Assembly: GCF_022968795.1 (NCBI RefSeq)
Contig: NZ_JALJRB010000009.1
Span: 1-64,000 of the forward strand
Reading direction: 5' to 3'
DNA length: 64,000 bases
Source of the DNA: Desulfatitalea alkaliphila
GTDB taxonomy: Bacteria; Desulfobacterota; Desulfobacteria; Desulfobacterales; Desulfosarcinaceae
Under the pieces are notes generated by a model, which saw only the letters and a list, made by a program, of their open reading frames with translations, did not search any database and was not told where the DNA came from. This document shows, in pieces, positions 54,993 through 64,000 of the stretch. The translations under genes and the position numbers were made by a program. How positions within the stretch are numbered: the stretch's first letter is position 1; each line of letters opens with the position of its first letter.

Positions 54993-56789
54993 ATGACATC
55001 CCAACAAAACAGGCGTCGCTTGACCTCTATATTGTCTATTGCGCCGCACTTATTGGAAATATTCAAATCTCAAATCGATATTGAAGAAAAACGCACTCAA
55101 ATTCGCAACTGGCTATACCACCAACTGGCGGACAGTTACGAGCCCAATCAGGACAGTCCCCCATTGGAATATATCCTGCGCCGGGATGCCATCGATGTTT
55201 TGCGCAAGATTTTGTCATTCCGAAACGAGCAATTGGCCGGTTACAGCATGCTGGCGTACATGGACGATCTCATCAACGACCAGACGGGCAAACAGACAGC
55301 CAAACCCTCAGCGGCCTTTTTTGCCGAACTGGAACATCTGCTCAAGGGAATCGTGGGTAAAAGCGGCGTTTACGACGATAAAACGCCGGCCTACACCAAA
55401 TACGAGGGCGTAAGAGCCGCACGTCTGCGCTCCGTGGAGCTTTCCCGCATGGCGCGGGCGGCCGCCACCCATATGGAAAAATACACCTGCGGCCTCGACC
55501 CGGAGACCATTCGGCGCCGCAGCCGCAACAAATTAAGGATCTTGAAATATTTCAACGCTACGGAGTTGGAGTGGGACCAGTGGCAATGGCATCTGCGCCA
55601 AGCCGTCCAGAAAGCCGACACCCTGCGCTCCCTGGTCAAGCTCAGCGACCAAGAGTATGAAGCGCTGCAGCTGGCCAATCGCGAGCACATTCCAGTGGGC
55701 ATCACGCCCTATTACCTCTCGTTGTTCGATCACGAAGTGGGTGGTTTGCGGGACCGTGCCGTGCGGGCCCAGGTGTTGCCCAGCCTACATTATGTGCGGC
55801 GCATGGCCGAGATGAAAGCCCGCGACAGCCAATCCATGGATTTCATGCTGGAAAGGGACACTTCCCCCATCGAGGGGATCACGCGCCGCTACCCCAATGT
55901 GGTGATTCTCAAACCGGTGCTCACCTGCCCCCAGATTTGTGTTTATTGCCAACGCAACTGGCAGATCGAGGAGGTCCACTCGCAACAGGCCGCCCTGGCC
56001 AAGGACAAATTGGACAAGGCCATTGCATGGATCGCCGACACCCCCGAGATCAACGAAGTGTTGATCACCGGCGGCGACCCGCTACTGCTATCCAACAGTC
56101 GCATCGAGTCCATCCTGTCCCGTCTGGCCGCCAATTCCCGGATCATCCGCATCCGTATCGGCACCCGCACGCCGGTGACGCTGCCCCAGCGGATCTCCGA
56201 AGCCTTCGTGCGCGGCGTGGCGCGCTACCACGTGCCGGGCAAACGGGAGATCATAGTGGTCACCCATTTCGAACACGTGTATGAGATCACCCCCCAAGCC
56301 ATGGAAGCGGTGCAGAAATTCCGCCGTTACGGCATGGAGGTGTACAACCAACTGGTGTACACCTACTACAATTCGCGTCGTTTCGAGGCCGCCCTGCTGC
56401 GCCAGCAATTGCGCCTGATCGGCGTCACCCCCTACTACACCTTCAACACCAAGGGCAAAGAGGAGACCAAAGATTTTCGGGTGCCCATCACCCGGCTGTT
56501 GCAGGAGCAGAAGGAGGAAGCACGCCTGATGCCTGGAACGGTGCGCACCGATGAAATCGTTTTCAATGTACCCGGATTGGGAAAGAACTATTTGCGGGCT
56601 TCCCAGCACCGGGACATCATCTCCATCCTGCCCGACGGACGGCGGGTGTACGAATTCCATCCCTGGGAGAAAAAACTGGCCCTGGCCGGCACCTATGTCT
56701 ATCAGGACGTGCCCATTTACGACTACCTGAAGCGGCTCAAGGCCGACGGCGAAGATCCGGCCGACTACCGCACCATCTGGTACTATTGA
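54993..56789 (+). CDS. KamA-family radical SAM / PLP protein (lysine 2,3-aminomutase-like)
   Basis: A 598-residue enzyme of the lysine 2,3-aminomutase family. The [4Fe-4S] motif is CPQICVYCQRNW (about residue 311). EVLITGGDPLLLS and RIRIGTRTPVTLPQRI follow, matching the family. YNQLVYTYYNSRR and TPYYTFNTKGKEETKDFR carry residues around the PLP-lysine site. Compared with bacterial KamA (about 420 residues), it has an extra N-terminal helical domain of about 250 residues. It lies 19 bases before the EndoQ-UvrD fusion gene. The substrate (lysine or other amino acid, or a protein) is open. Confidence 0.85.
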   Translation: MTSQQNRRRLTSILSIAPHLLEIFKSQIDIEEKRTQIRNWLYHQLADSYEPNQDSPPLEYILRRDAIDVLRKILSFRNEQLAGYSMLAYMDDLINDQTGKQTAKPSAAFFAELEHLLKGIVGKSGVYDDKTPAYTKYEGVRAARLRSVELSRMARAAATHMEKYTCGLDPETIRRRSRNKLRILKYFNATELEWDQWQWHLRQAVQKADTLRSLVKLSDQEYEALQLANREHIPVGITPYYLSLFDHEVGGLRDRAVRAQVLPSLHYVRRMAEMKARDSQSMDFMLERDTSPIEGITRRYPNVVILKPVLTCPQICVYCQRNWQIEEVHSQQAALAKDKLDKAIAWIADTPEINEVLITGGDPLLLSNSRIESILSRLAANSRIIRIRIGTRTPVTLPQRISEAFVRGVARYHVPGKREIIVVTHFEHVYEITPQAMEAVQKFRRYGMEVYNQLVYTYYNSRRFEAALLRQQLRLIGVTPYYTFNTKGKEETKDFRVPITRLLQEQKEEARLMPGTVRTDEIVFNVPGLGKNYLRASQHRDIISILPDGRRVYEFHPWEKKLALAGTYVYQDVPIYDYLKRLKADGEDPADYRTIWYY

Positions 56790-56808
56790 AGCAGGCGGTG
56801 TGGGTACC

Positions 56809-59800
56809 ATGGACCTCATCGCCGACTTGCATGTGCACTCCAAGTATTCCCGTGCCACGGCCCGCAATCTCGACTTGGAAAACATCCACATCGCCGCCCA
56901 GATAAAAGGGATCGATGTGGTGGCCACGGGGGATTTCACCCATCCGGCCTGGTGGGCCGAAATCAACCAGAAACTGGTGCCGGCCGAGGAGGGACTTTTT
57001 GCCTTGGCGCCGGCGATCGCCCGCGCCTGCGAAGAGCGGGTACCGCCCGCCTGCCGACGCCCGGTGCGTTTCATGCTGGTGACCGAGATCAGCAATATCT
57101 ACAAAAAAGCCGATCGCACCCACAAGAACCACAACCTGGTGTTCATGCCCGATCGACAATCGGCCGAACGGCTCAACCGACGCCTGGACGCCGTGGGCAA
57201 CATCAGCGCCGACGGGCGCCCCATTCTGGGCCTGGATGCACGCCATCTGCTTGAAATGGTACTGGAAACCGATCAGCGGGGGTTCCTTGTGCCGGCCCAC
57301 ATCTGGACCCCCTGGTTCTCCTTGCTGGGCTCCAAATCGGGATTCGACGCCGTCGCCGACTGCTTCGCGGATTTGACACCCCACATCTTCGCCCTGGAGA
57401 CCGGCCTCTCCTCCGACCCGCCCATGAACCGACGGGTTTCCAACCTGGATCGGTTCACGCTGATTTCCAACTCCGATGCCCACTCGCCGGCCAAATTGGG
57501 CCGCGAGGCCAATCGCTTCGCAACGGACCTGAGTTTCGGCGGCCTGCGCGCCGCCATGGATAAAACAGATCCCGCAGGGTTCAAAGGCACCATTGAGTTT
57601 TATCCCCAGGAAGGCAAATATCACGCCGATGGTCATCGCAACTGCCGCTTCCGCTGTCTGCCCGCCGAAACCCGTGCCTTGAACAACACCTGCCCGGTGT
57701 GCGGCGGCCCATTGGTCGTGGGGGTGCTCAACCGGATCGAACAATTGGCCGATCGTCCCGAAGGCGCCGCAACGGCAGCGGACCAATCCTTTCGCAGCTT
57801 GATACCGCTGCAGGAGGTGTTGGCCGAGGTGTTGCGTTGCGGGCCCGGCACCAAAACCGTCGGCAACGCCTATTGGAAGTTGATCGGGCGATACGGTGCC
57901 GAATTGGCGATTCTCGAAACCATCGACATGGCGCGGTTGGCAAGCAGCGGCGTGCCCCTGTTGGCCGAAGCCATCGAACGCATGCGCTCGGGGCGGGTCC
58001 ATTTCGATCCCGGTTTCGACGGGGCCTACGGCGCGGTTCGGATATTTGAAGCCGCCGAATGGAAAGCCCTTTCGGGACAGCAATCCCTGTTTGCCTGCGG
58101 CGCCGACCTGCCGCCGGCTGTTGAAATACCGCCGTCGGCGAAAACCCAAACCGCGCCGACCGCGACGGCGAATCCCGTCGCGACGGCAAATTGCCGAACG
58201 GCGGCTTCGCAGCGACCGGTGCGATTGAATCGACAGCAACAAACGGCGGTGGACCATCCCCGCGGCCCGCTGTTGATCGTGGCCGGTCCGGGCACCGGCA
58301 AGACCCGCACCATAACCTGTCGTATGGCGGCCCTGTCCGTTAACGGCGGCCTGTCGGCCGATCAGATCCTGGCGGTCACCTTCACCCAAAAGGCGGCCCG
58401 CGAAATGGCGTCCCGCCTTGCGGCCATGCTGTCGGCGGATAAACCCCAGCCCACCGTGGGTACCTTTCACGCCCTTTGCCGGCAATGGCTTCAACAGCGG
58501 TCGCCGGCAAAACCGGTGGCCATCGTCGACGATGCCGGCCGCCAAGAAGTGATGGCGGATGCACGCCGTCTGGCAGCGGCCGAAGGCCCCCCGGTGACCC
58601 TTTCGCTGCAACGCTCCTTGGCGCTGGCGGCCCGCGCGAAACAAAAACTGCTCGGCCCGGAAGATGATCTGCACGTTCTGGTGGCCGCCGATGACAAGTG
58701 TGCCGAATTCAGGCGGATCTACCGTTATTACGAGCGTCTGCTCAAAGATCAGCAGCGGATCGATTTCGAGGGCCTTGTTCAACGCACCGTGGCGGCCCTG
58801 CGCCGGGATCCGGAGTGGTGCACGGCGCTGCAACGGCGCTTCACCCATATTTTCGTGGATGAGTTCCAGGATCTCAACGAAGGCCAATATGCCCTGATAC
58901 GGCTTTTGGCCCCCGACCAGGGGGATGTTTGCGTCATCGGTGATCCGGACCAGGCCATCTATGGCTTTCGCGGTGCCGACGCGGGCTTGTTCGATCGATT
59001 CATGGCGGATTATCCAACGGCCCGTCGCATCGACCTGGCCTGGAACTACCGCTGTCCACAATCGATCTTGGATGCGGCGCAGCAGGTGATCGCGGCCCGG
59101 TCCCAAGAAGGGTCGGCTCGCCGTCGGCCGCCGATGAAGGCGGCAGTCGACGGCGGGCCGGTCATTGATTTTTTGGAGGCCGCCTCGCCGCGGGGCGAGG
59201 CGGTGGCCGTCGGCCGAGCCATCGAGCTGATGGTGGGGGGCACCGGGTTTCAGGCCATCGATTTCGGCGCCGTCAGTGGCTTTGACGGCAACGGCCACCA
59301 TCGGAGCTTTGCCGACATCGCCGTTCTGATGCGCACCGCGCAACAGGTGCGTCTGATGACCGAGGTGTTGACCGCTGCCGGGATACCGTGCCAGACGGTC
59401 AACAAGGAAAACCTGTTGCAGCGGCCGGCGGTGGTCGAAATGATGGCATTGTTGCGGTTGATGGCCGATCAAGGCACCTATGGTGATTTGGACCATCTGA
59501 CCGACCTGGTGGCGCCGGCTGTCGGCGTCAAAACCCTGGCCGCTTTCAAAGTGTGGGCCCAAGGGCACCGCATGGCGCTTGCCCAAGCGCTGCAAGCCGC
59601 CACCCGTTTACCGATTCCGACACTGAGCCGGGCGCGTCAACACCGCCTCGTGGCCCTGGTGCGTTTTATCAAAGCCCTGGCCGATGTCGTGCAAGGGCGG
59701 TCGGTGGCCGCGGCGATCCGTCATGTGGTGGCGCACACCCACTTGGTGCATCGCATCGACCCGGCGGATCTGCAAACCGTGCTGGCCCTGGTGGCGGATG

Positions 59801-60207
59801 CCGGACCGGACCTGCAGGGGCTTTGCTCCGCCCTGACGACTTGGAGCGATACCGATCTTTACCACCCCGAGGCCGAGAAGGTGGCCGTCATGACCCTGCA
59901 TGCCGCCAAGGGCCTCGAATTTCCCGTCGTGTTCATCGCCGGTTGCGAGGAGGGGCTCTTGCCCTATCGCCATCCCCATGGCCAGTTCCAGCCGGTCGAT
60001 GGGGCGGAGGAGCGGCGCCTGTTTTATGTGGCCATGACCCGGGCCCAAGAACGGCTCTGCTTGAGCCGGGCGTTGCACCGCAACCGCGGTGGCCGCAACC
60101 GCGCCACCCGACCAACCCCTTTCCTGGAGGATATTCCGTCCCGATTGCTGCACGGCTGCCGGGTGCCGGTCAAGCGGCCGCCTCAGCGTCAATTGACGCT
60201 GTTCTGA
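56809..60207 (+). CDS. Endonuclease Q-like PHP nuclease fused to UvrD/Rep helicase
   Basis: A 1132-residue fusion. Residues 1-395 match the PHP-type endonuclease Q/TIGR00375 family: DLHVHSKYSRAT, GDFTHPAWW, EISNIYKK, PAHIWTPWFSLLGSKSGFD, ALETGLSSDPPMN, SNSDAHSPAKLGREAN and the zinc-finger pair CRFRC...CPVCGG. EndoQ cuts 5' of deaminated bases such as uracil and hypoxanthine. An Ala/Pro/Thr-rich linker (440-475) leads to an SF1A helicase with Walker A GPGTGKT at about 492, DEFQD near 683, GDPDQAIYGFRG and VAMTRAQERL. ATG 56809 is preferred; a GTG lies at 56800. The gene follows a KamA-like gene. Confidence 0.9.
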   Translation: MDLIADLHVHSKYSRATARNLDLENIHIAAQIKGIDVVATGDFTHPAWWAEINQKLVPAEEGLFALAPAIARACEERVPPACRRPVRFMLVTEISNIYKKADRTHKNHNLVFMPDRQSAERLNRRLDAVGNISADGRPILGLDARHLLEMVLETDQRGFLVPAHIWTPWFSLLGSKSGFDAVADCFADLTPHIFALETGLSSDPPMNRRVSNLDRFTLISNSDAHSPAKLGREANRFATDLSFGGLRAAMDKTDPAGFKGTIEFYPQEGKYHADGHRNCRFRCLPAETRALNNTCPVCGGPLVVGVLNRIEQLADRPEGAATAADQSFRSLIPLQEVLAEVLRCGPGTKTVGNAYWKLIGRYGAELAILETIDMARLASSGVPLLAEAIERMRSGRVHFDPGFDGAYGAVRIFEAAEWKALSGQQSLFACGADLPPAVEIPPSAKTQTAPTATANPVATANCRTAASQRPVRLNRQQQTAVDHPRGPLLIVAGPGTGKTRTITCRMAALSVNGGLSADQILAVTFTQKAAREMASRLAAMLSADKPQPTVGTFHALCRQWLQQRSPAKPVAIVDDAGRQEVMADARRLAAAEGPPVTLSLQRSLALAARAKQKLLGPEDDLHVLVAADDKCAEFRRIYRYYERLLKDQQRIDFEGLVQRTVAALRRDPEWCTALQRRFTHIFVDEFQDLNEGQYALIRLLAPDQGDVCVIGDPDQAIYGFRGADAGLFDRFMADYPTARRIDLAWNYRCPQSILDAAQQVIAARSQEGSARRRPPMKAAVDGGPVIDFLEAASPRGEAVAVGRAIELMVGGTGFQAIDFGAVSGFDGNGHHRSFADIAVLMRTAQQVRLMTEVLTAAGIPCQTVNKENLLQRPAVVEMMALLRLMADQGTYGDLDHLTDLVAPAVGVKTLAAFKVWAQGHRMALAQALQAATRLPIPTLSRARQHRLVALVRFIKALADVVQGRSVAAAIRHVVAHTHLVHRIDPADLQTVLALVADAGPDLQGLCSALTTWSDTDLYHPEAEKVAVMTLHAAKGLEFPVVFIAGCEEGLLPYRHPHGQFQPVDGAEERRLFYVAMTRAQERLCLSRALHRNRGGRNRATRPTPFLEDIPSRLLHGCRVPVKRPPQRQLTLF

Positions 60208-60299
60208 GGCGTGCAAATGTGGTATGCTGATTTGTTGATAATCGGAATAGCGGAATTGATTAACCGGATCCATTCCCGCAAAGAGGAGGCCGGGGTGCC

Positions 60300-60551
60300 A
60301 TGACCAAAGTGAAGCTTGTGATCGCGCTGGTGGTTGTTGTTTTGATGACCATTGTGATTTATCAGAATCTGGAGCCCATGGAGGCCCGGTTGCTCTTCAC
60401 CACCATTGCCATGCCCCGTGCCGCTTTGTTGGGTATCACCTTGCTGATCGGCATTGCCGCAGGGGTGGCGCTGACGCTGGTCATCTCTGCGCGACGGCGG
60501 CGCAGCGAACCCACCGAACCCACCGAACCGGAAGAAACCACCCAATCATGA
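60300..60551 (+). CDS. LapA/DUF1049-type small membrane protein
   Basis: An 83-residue protein with two hydrophobic segments (KLVIALVVVVLMTIVIYQN and ALLGITLLIGIAAGVALTLVI) joined by a short loop, then a basic turn and a TEPTEPEE tail. This is the lipopolysaccharide assembly protein A-domain pattern. The ATG follows GAGGAGG. It overlaps the next gene by four bases (ATGA). Confidence 0.8.
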   Translation: MTKVKLVIALVVVVLMTIVIYQNLEPMEARLLFTTIAMPRAALLGITLLIGIAAGVALTLVISARRRRSEPTEPTEPEETTQS

Positions 60552-61450
60552 GTGACCGCGTCATCGCCCTGGATGTCAAAGCGCGCGGCGTGGCCGCGGC
60601 GCGGCGCTATCTCATTGACATGGAACGCTTGTTGCGCGACGGCGAACGGGCCATCGAACGGCTGACCCAGGCCCTCGATGCCGCTGACGAAGAGCTGAAG
60701 TTGCGGATTGTGTTGATGCTGGGGGCCACCGCCGATCCGCAGGCCATTGCGCCGCTGTATGCCTTGATGCACGACGACGGTCAGAGCGATTCGCTGCGCC
60801 ACGCCGCCGCGGTACAGTTGAGTCTGTTGGGCGAACAATGCCGCGGCGAGAAAAACTGGGTCGCACGGTTGTTGGCGGATCTTGCGCATGAGGATCCTTT
60901 TATGCGGGCCACGGCGGCTTTCGCTTTGGGGTGGGAAGGCAACCGACAGGCGGTGGCGCCTCTGGTGTCGCTGCTCGCGGATCCGGACATGGAGGTGCAA
61001 CAAGCCGCCGTCAGTGCGCTGACCAACATTCGCAACGATGACTTGTTCGATGTGTTGATCGAACGGTTGATCAGCGGGTCCAAAGAGCAGCAGCGCTGCA
61101 TCCTCTATCATTTGAGCTGCTTCGCCGCCCGCCGGGAGGAGGTGGTGGCCATTTGCGCCCGTTATCTGGATCATCCCGATGCCGATTTGCGCTATGACGC
61201 CCTTGTGGTGCTGGATGCCGTCAACCCCACCGATAAACCCCTGGCGTTGTACCTGCAATCGCTCACCGATCCCGATCCCCGCATTCGCGAAGTGGCTCTC
61301 GTTTACCTGGCCGGCGAGGAGAAGGGGCGGCTTGCGCGTTTGACGATAGAAGTGCGCGGCTTGATGGCGGATCCGGTGCCATCCATCCGGCAAGCCGCCA
61401 CCCGTTTGCTGCACCACATTCAGAACGGTCCGGTGCTGATGACGCCTTAG
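60548..61450 (+). CDS. HEAT-repeat protein
   Basis: A 300-residue all-helical protein made of repeated pairs of helices of about 30 residues: LKLRIVLMLGATADPQAIAPLYALM, SLRHAAAVQLSLLG, MRATAAFALGWEGNRQAVAPLVSLLADPDMEVQQAAVSALTNI and similar. PBS-lyase/HEAT repeats mediate protein contacts. No enzyme domain is present. It is co-transcribed with the LapA gene (ATGA overlap). Partner unknown. Confidence 0.85.
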   Translation: MSDRVIALDVKARGVAAARRYLIDMERLLRDGERAIERLTQALDAADEELKLRIVLMLGATADPQAIAPLYALMHDDGQSDSLRHAAAVQLSLLGEQCRGEKNWVARLLADLAHEDPFMRATAAFALGWEGNRQAVAPLVSLLADPDMEVQQAAVSALTNIRNDDLFDVLIERLISGSKEQQRCILYHLSCFAARREEVVAICARYLDHPDADLRYDALVVLDAVNPTDKPLALYLQSLTDPDPRIREVALVYLAGEEKGRLARLTIEVRGLMADPVPSIRQAATRLLHHIQNGPVLMTP

Positions 61451-61530
61451 TCGTTCGTAAACACGAATAGAGACGCCCCGCAAAAGCCTTCTTTTTCCGT
61501 CTTCGGCCGTCTGCGCCGGGGGAGGCAAGC

Positions 61531-62439
61531 ATGCTCAAACCGGATTTGCCGCTGATAATGGATGCGGAGGGCGACGGTCCGCCGGCCGGCCTTCCCCCTG
61601 TGGTGGACGCCCATGTGCACATCTTTCCGCGCACCCTGTTTGCCGCCATCCACCAATGGTTCGATGCCCACGCCTGGCCCATTCGCTATCGCATGAACAC
61701 CGATGCTGTGCTGGACTTCCTTTTTGACCGGGGCGTGGCCCACCTTGTGGCCCTGCAATATGCGCACAAACCCGGTATCGCCGTTTCGCTCAACCAGTAC
61801 ATGGCCGCCAAGTGCGCCCGCTTTGGCAAGCGCGTCATCGGCATGGCCACCATTTATCCGGGTGAGCGGAACGCACGGGCCATTCTGGAGGCGGCTTTCG
61901 ATGCTGGATTGGCAGGGGTCAAACTGCATGCCCATGTGCAATGTTTCGATATGAACGATGCGCAGATGGCGCCTGTTTATGAAGTGTGCGCCGAGCGCGC
62001 CAAACCGATCATCATGCACGTGGGGCGTGAACCCAACAGCCCGCAGTATGCTTGTGATCCCCACCTGATCTGTCGGGCGGACAAACTGGAACGGGTCGTT
62101 CGCGAGCATCCCCGGTTGCGGGTTTGCGTTCCGCACTTGGGGATGGACGAGTTGACGGCCTACCGGCACTTGATCGAAAAGTACGACAACCTTTGGCTGG
62201 ACACCACCATGGCGTTGTCCGAATACCTACCTTTGCAGGAGGGCATCGATTTGGCATCCTATCGTTGGCAACGGGTGATGTACGGTTCCGATTTTCCCAA
62301 CATTCCTTATGCCTGGGACCGCGAACTCAAACATCTGGCCCGCATGAACCTTTCCGCCCAAGCGCTGGAATGGGTCCTCCATAGAAGCGCCGCTGATTTT
62401 TTCCAAACGGCTTTTCAGCCCAACTTGCCCAGTTCGTAG
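61531..62439 (+). CDS. Amidohydrolase-family metallohydrolase (amidohydrolase-2 type)
   Basis: A 302-residue TIM-barrel protein. The metal-binding DAHVHIFP is near residue 30, a further His in IIMHVGRE, and the catalytic-type Asp in MYGSDFPNIPYAWD near residue 250. The family hydrolyses or decarboxylates small aromatic or heterocyclic compounds; the substrate here is unknown. The ATG follows GGGGGAGG. It converges on the MltF-like gene, and the two ends overlap by 25 bases. Confidence 0.8.
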   Translation: MLKPDLPLIMDAEGDGPPAGLPPVVDAHVHIFPRTLFAAIHQWFDAHAWPIRYRMNTDAVLDFLFDRGVAHLVALQYAHKPGIAVSLNQYMAAKCARFGKRVIGMATIYPGERNARAILEAAFDAGLAGVKLHAHVQCFDMNDAQMAPVYEVCAERAKPIIMHVGREPNSPQYACDPHLICRADKLERVVREHPRLRVCVPHLGMDELTAYRHLIEKYDNLWLDTTMALSEYLPLQEGIDLASYRWQRVMYGSDFPNIPYAWDRELKHLARMNLSAQALEWVLHRSAADFFQTAFQPNLPSS

Positions 62440-63881
62440 GCGGTGCGATAGGCCACATAGTAGATATAGACGTTGCTCACATATTGCACCGTCTCGCTGC
62501 CGATGCTTTGGCGCGCCACATGTTCCACGTTCAGAAACCAGCGGTTGGGGTCCAGGCCCTGTTCCGCCGCGCGCCGGCGCAGCCGGTTGATGCGCGCCGG
62601 CCCGGCGTTGTAGGCAGCGATGGCAAAGTCGGTGCGATGTTCGAGGGCGAGGTCGGGATCGTCGAAATAGGTGTCCCGCAGGTAGGCCAGATATTTTACG
62701 CCGGCATGGATGTTGTTTTCCAGGTCATGGATATCGGGAATGTCGATGGCCGGTCCGGCCGCCGTGCGCGGCAACACCTGCATGATGCCCACCGCACCGC
62801 GATGGCTCCGTGCATTGGGGTCCAAACCCGACTCCTGATAGGCCAGGGCGGCGATCTTCAGCCAGTCGAAATCATATTGATCGGCATATTGCCGGAACAG
62901 TCGCATGAGTTGCGCAAATCGCTGCCGCGATGGTTCGGAAAGCGGATTGCGGATCCAGTGGGTGTTCTCGTAGTAACGCGCCACCAAGAGATTGAAAGCC
63001 AGGGAGCCCTGGCGGTGGGTGGCCAGAAAGGCGTTCAAGTCGGCCAGCAGTTCCGGGTTGTCGGGGCGCACGGCCCAGGCGATTTCCCCGCCCTGGTGGA
63101 TGGCGATATCCCCCCACACCCGGATGTCGGGCAACACCTCGGACCAGATCCGGGCAATGTGGTCGTCGGCCACCGTCATCTCGAAGATGCCGGCATTGAC
63201 CATTTGTAAAATATCCTCTTCTTCCAGGCGTGGGTCCACCGGCACGATGTGGATGGTGGGTCGCAGCCGCCGCTTGCCCGACTGGTTGAGTAGCTGTAGG
63301 TGCGGGATGTAACTGCTGCCGTCCAGTACATGGAGGGTGCGGCCGTAGAGATCTTCCAACGATTCGATGGCGGGCAAGGCGTCATGGGTCACAAGCACTT
63401 CGCTGATCTCGGTGAAGTAGGGTCGGGTGAAGGCGACCTGTTTGCGCCGTTCATCGGTGACGGTCAGTCCGGCGGCGGCGATATCGCCCCGACCCTCCCG
63501 CAGGGCCGGCAACAGCTCTGCAAAGGGCAATACCGTGAAGACCACCTTGATTTTCAGACCATCGGCAGAAGGATGCCGACGGTTGAGAAACGCTTCGTAG
63601 GCTTTGAGCAGCTCGTATTCGATGCCGCGGGGCGTGCCCCGGTCGATGAAGAAATTGGTTTGGTTGTAGCTGACCAGCGCGCGGATGAAGCGCCGCTTTT
63701 CGATGGTTTCAACCAAGTCGCCGGTCCAGCGGGCCGCGATCCGGTCCATGGCGCTGGACGTCGCCGGAGCCGGGGGATGGGTGGGGAATTGGCGCTGGCT
63801 GAGCCACAGCAGGAGCAACAAAAAGAGGATTGCGCCGCAGGCCCACAAGCCGCCCTTTTTGATGCGGCGACTAACGGGCAT
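62415..63881 (-). CDS. mltF: MltF-type lytic transglycosylase with solute-binding domain
   Basis: A 488-residue envelope enzyme. One N-terminal membrane anchor (LWACGAILFLLLLLWLS) is followed by a type 3 solute-binding domain (about 60-295, with ALVSYNQTNFFIDRGTPRGIEYEL) and an SLT transglycosylase domain with catalytic Glu in AYQESGLDPNARS and IMQVLPRTAAGP. MltF cuts peptidoglycan; the binding domain is believed to regulate it. The start at 63881 is chosen for the anchor; the ATG overlaps the stop of the preceding GGDEF gene by 11 bases. Confidence 0.88.
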   Translation of the reverse strand: MPVSRRIKKGGLWACGAILFLLLLLWLSQRQFPTHPPAPATSSAMDRIAARWTGDLVETIEKRRFIRALVSYNQTNFFIDRGTPRGIEYELLKAYEAFLNRRHPSADGLKIKVVFTVLPFAELLPALREGRGDIAAAGLTVTDERRKQVAFTRPYFTEISEVLVTHDALPAIESLEDLYGRTLHVLDGSSYIPHLQLLNQSGKRRLRPTIHIVPVDPRLEEEDILQMVNAGIFEMTVADDHIARIWSEVLPDIRVWGDIAIHQGGEIAWAVRPDNPELLADLNAFLATHRQGSLAFNLLVARYYENTHWIRNPLSEPSRQRFAQLMRLFRQYADQYDFDWLKIAALAYQESGLDPNARSHRGAVGIMQVLPRTAAGPAIDIPDIHDLENNIHAGVKYLAYLRDTYFDDPDLALEHRTDFAIAAYNAGPARINRLRRRAAEQGLDPNRWFLNVEHVARQSIGSETVQYVSNVYIYYVAYRTAYELGKLG

Positions 63882-64000
63882 CGGCGCTGGCCACTCGGTT
63901 GTGACCCCCTTGTTTGGCTTCCAGCAACGCATGTTCCGCGGCCGTAACCATCAGATCGGGCGTTTCCCGGGGTGTAGGGATCCATCCGGCCACTCCCAGG
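63871..64000 (-). CDS. GGDEF (diguanylate cyclase) protein, C-terminal end, cut by window edge
   Basis: Forty-three codons are visible. They end with AAEHALLEAKQGGHNRVASADAR, which matches the last helix and strand of GGDEF domains (ADxALYxAKxxGRNRV). The active-site GGDEF itself lies beyond the window. It probably makes or binds cyclic di-GMP. It overlaps mltF by 11 bases, so the two are in one operon. Confidence 0.7.
   Translation of the reverse strand, partial: LGVAGWIPTPRETPDLMVTAAEHALLEAKQGGHNRVASADAR

Noticed and set aside
56737-59595. A 952-codon leftward frame
   Set aside because: It lies antisense to the EndoQ-UvrD gene, shows no domain and is low in complexity (His, Gly, Gln rich), typical of shadow frames.

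Overview
The window is GC-rich and densely coded. It looks like the chromosome of an anaerobic, probably sulfate-reducing Desulfobacterota (deltaproteobacterium) of the Desulfosarcina/Desulfobacteraceae type. This is inferred from gene content: a MetV-MetF methylenetetrahydrofolate reductase (Wood-Ljungdahl methyl branch) beside HdrA/MvhD electron-transfer proteins, a UGA-encoded selenocysteine, a multiheme cytochrome with a flavocytochrome-type reductase, tandem rubredoxin, a superoxide-reductase-like protein and a TRAP transporter. No tRNA, rRNA or CRISPR array was recognised.

Layout. 1-11.7 kb is accessory: a QueG-like Fe-S protein with a MATE exporter and MarR regulator, a truncated IS1634-type transposase, a citrate-lyase-beta-like enzyme, a beta-lactamase-fold lipoprotein, a small ribbon-helix-helix operon under a palindrome, a flavin reductase with its hexaheme cytochrome, and a CBM48 protein. 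12-15.8 kb is decayed: an RND efflux pump with deletions, frameshift and nonsense codon, fused tail-to-fragment with a broken sigma54 activator. 15.9-19.0 kb is a TRAP operon. 19.5-20.4 kb holds an exported superoxide-reductase-like protein and a small unknown gene.

20.5-32.0 kb is the most interesting block. One leftward operon encodes a 1487-residue HdrA/NfnB-like/HdrA fusion, an MvhD whose signature cysteine is UGA with a bacterial SECIS-like hairpin behind it, MetV and MetF. A receiver protein and a hybrid histidine kinase follow on the same strand. The operon starts behind a consensus sigma54 promoter, and a divergent sigma54 response regulator begins across the same intergenic region, which carries repeated TGCCARAATGG motifs. 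This reads as a regulated, possibly electron-bifurcating methylene-H4F reductase that lacks HdrB and HdrC.

32-49 kb is mostly core: peptidase D, rubredoxin-membrane fusion, an L11-type methyltransferase, YkgJ protein, then mnmE-jag-yidC-yidD-rnpA-rpmH, RNase G, a radical SAM protein, HtrA, AsnRS and an archaeal-type thymidylate synthase. 49.9-54.8 kb has gyrB, dnaN, an AT-rich stretch with DnaA-box-like repeats (possible oriC) and an RdgC-like pair; dnaA is not present. 55-64 kb carries a KamA-type radical SAM enzyme, a fusion of an endonuclease-Q-like PHP nuclease to a UvrD helicase, LapA and HEAT proteins, an amidohydrolase, MltF and the tail of a GGDEF protein cut by the window edge.
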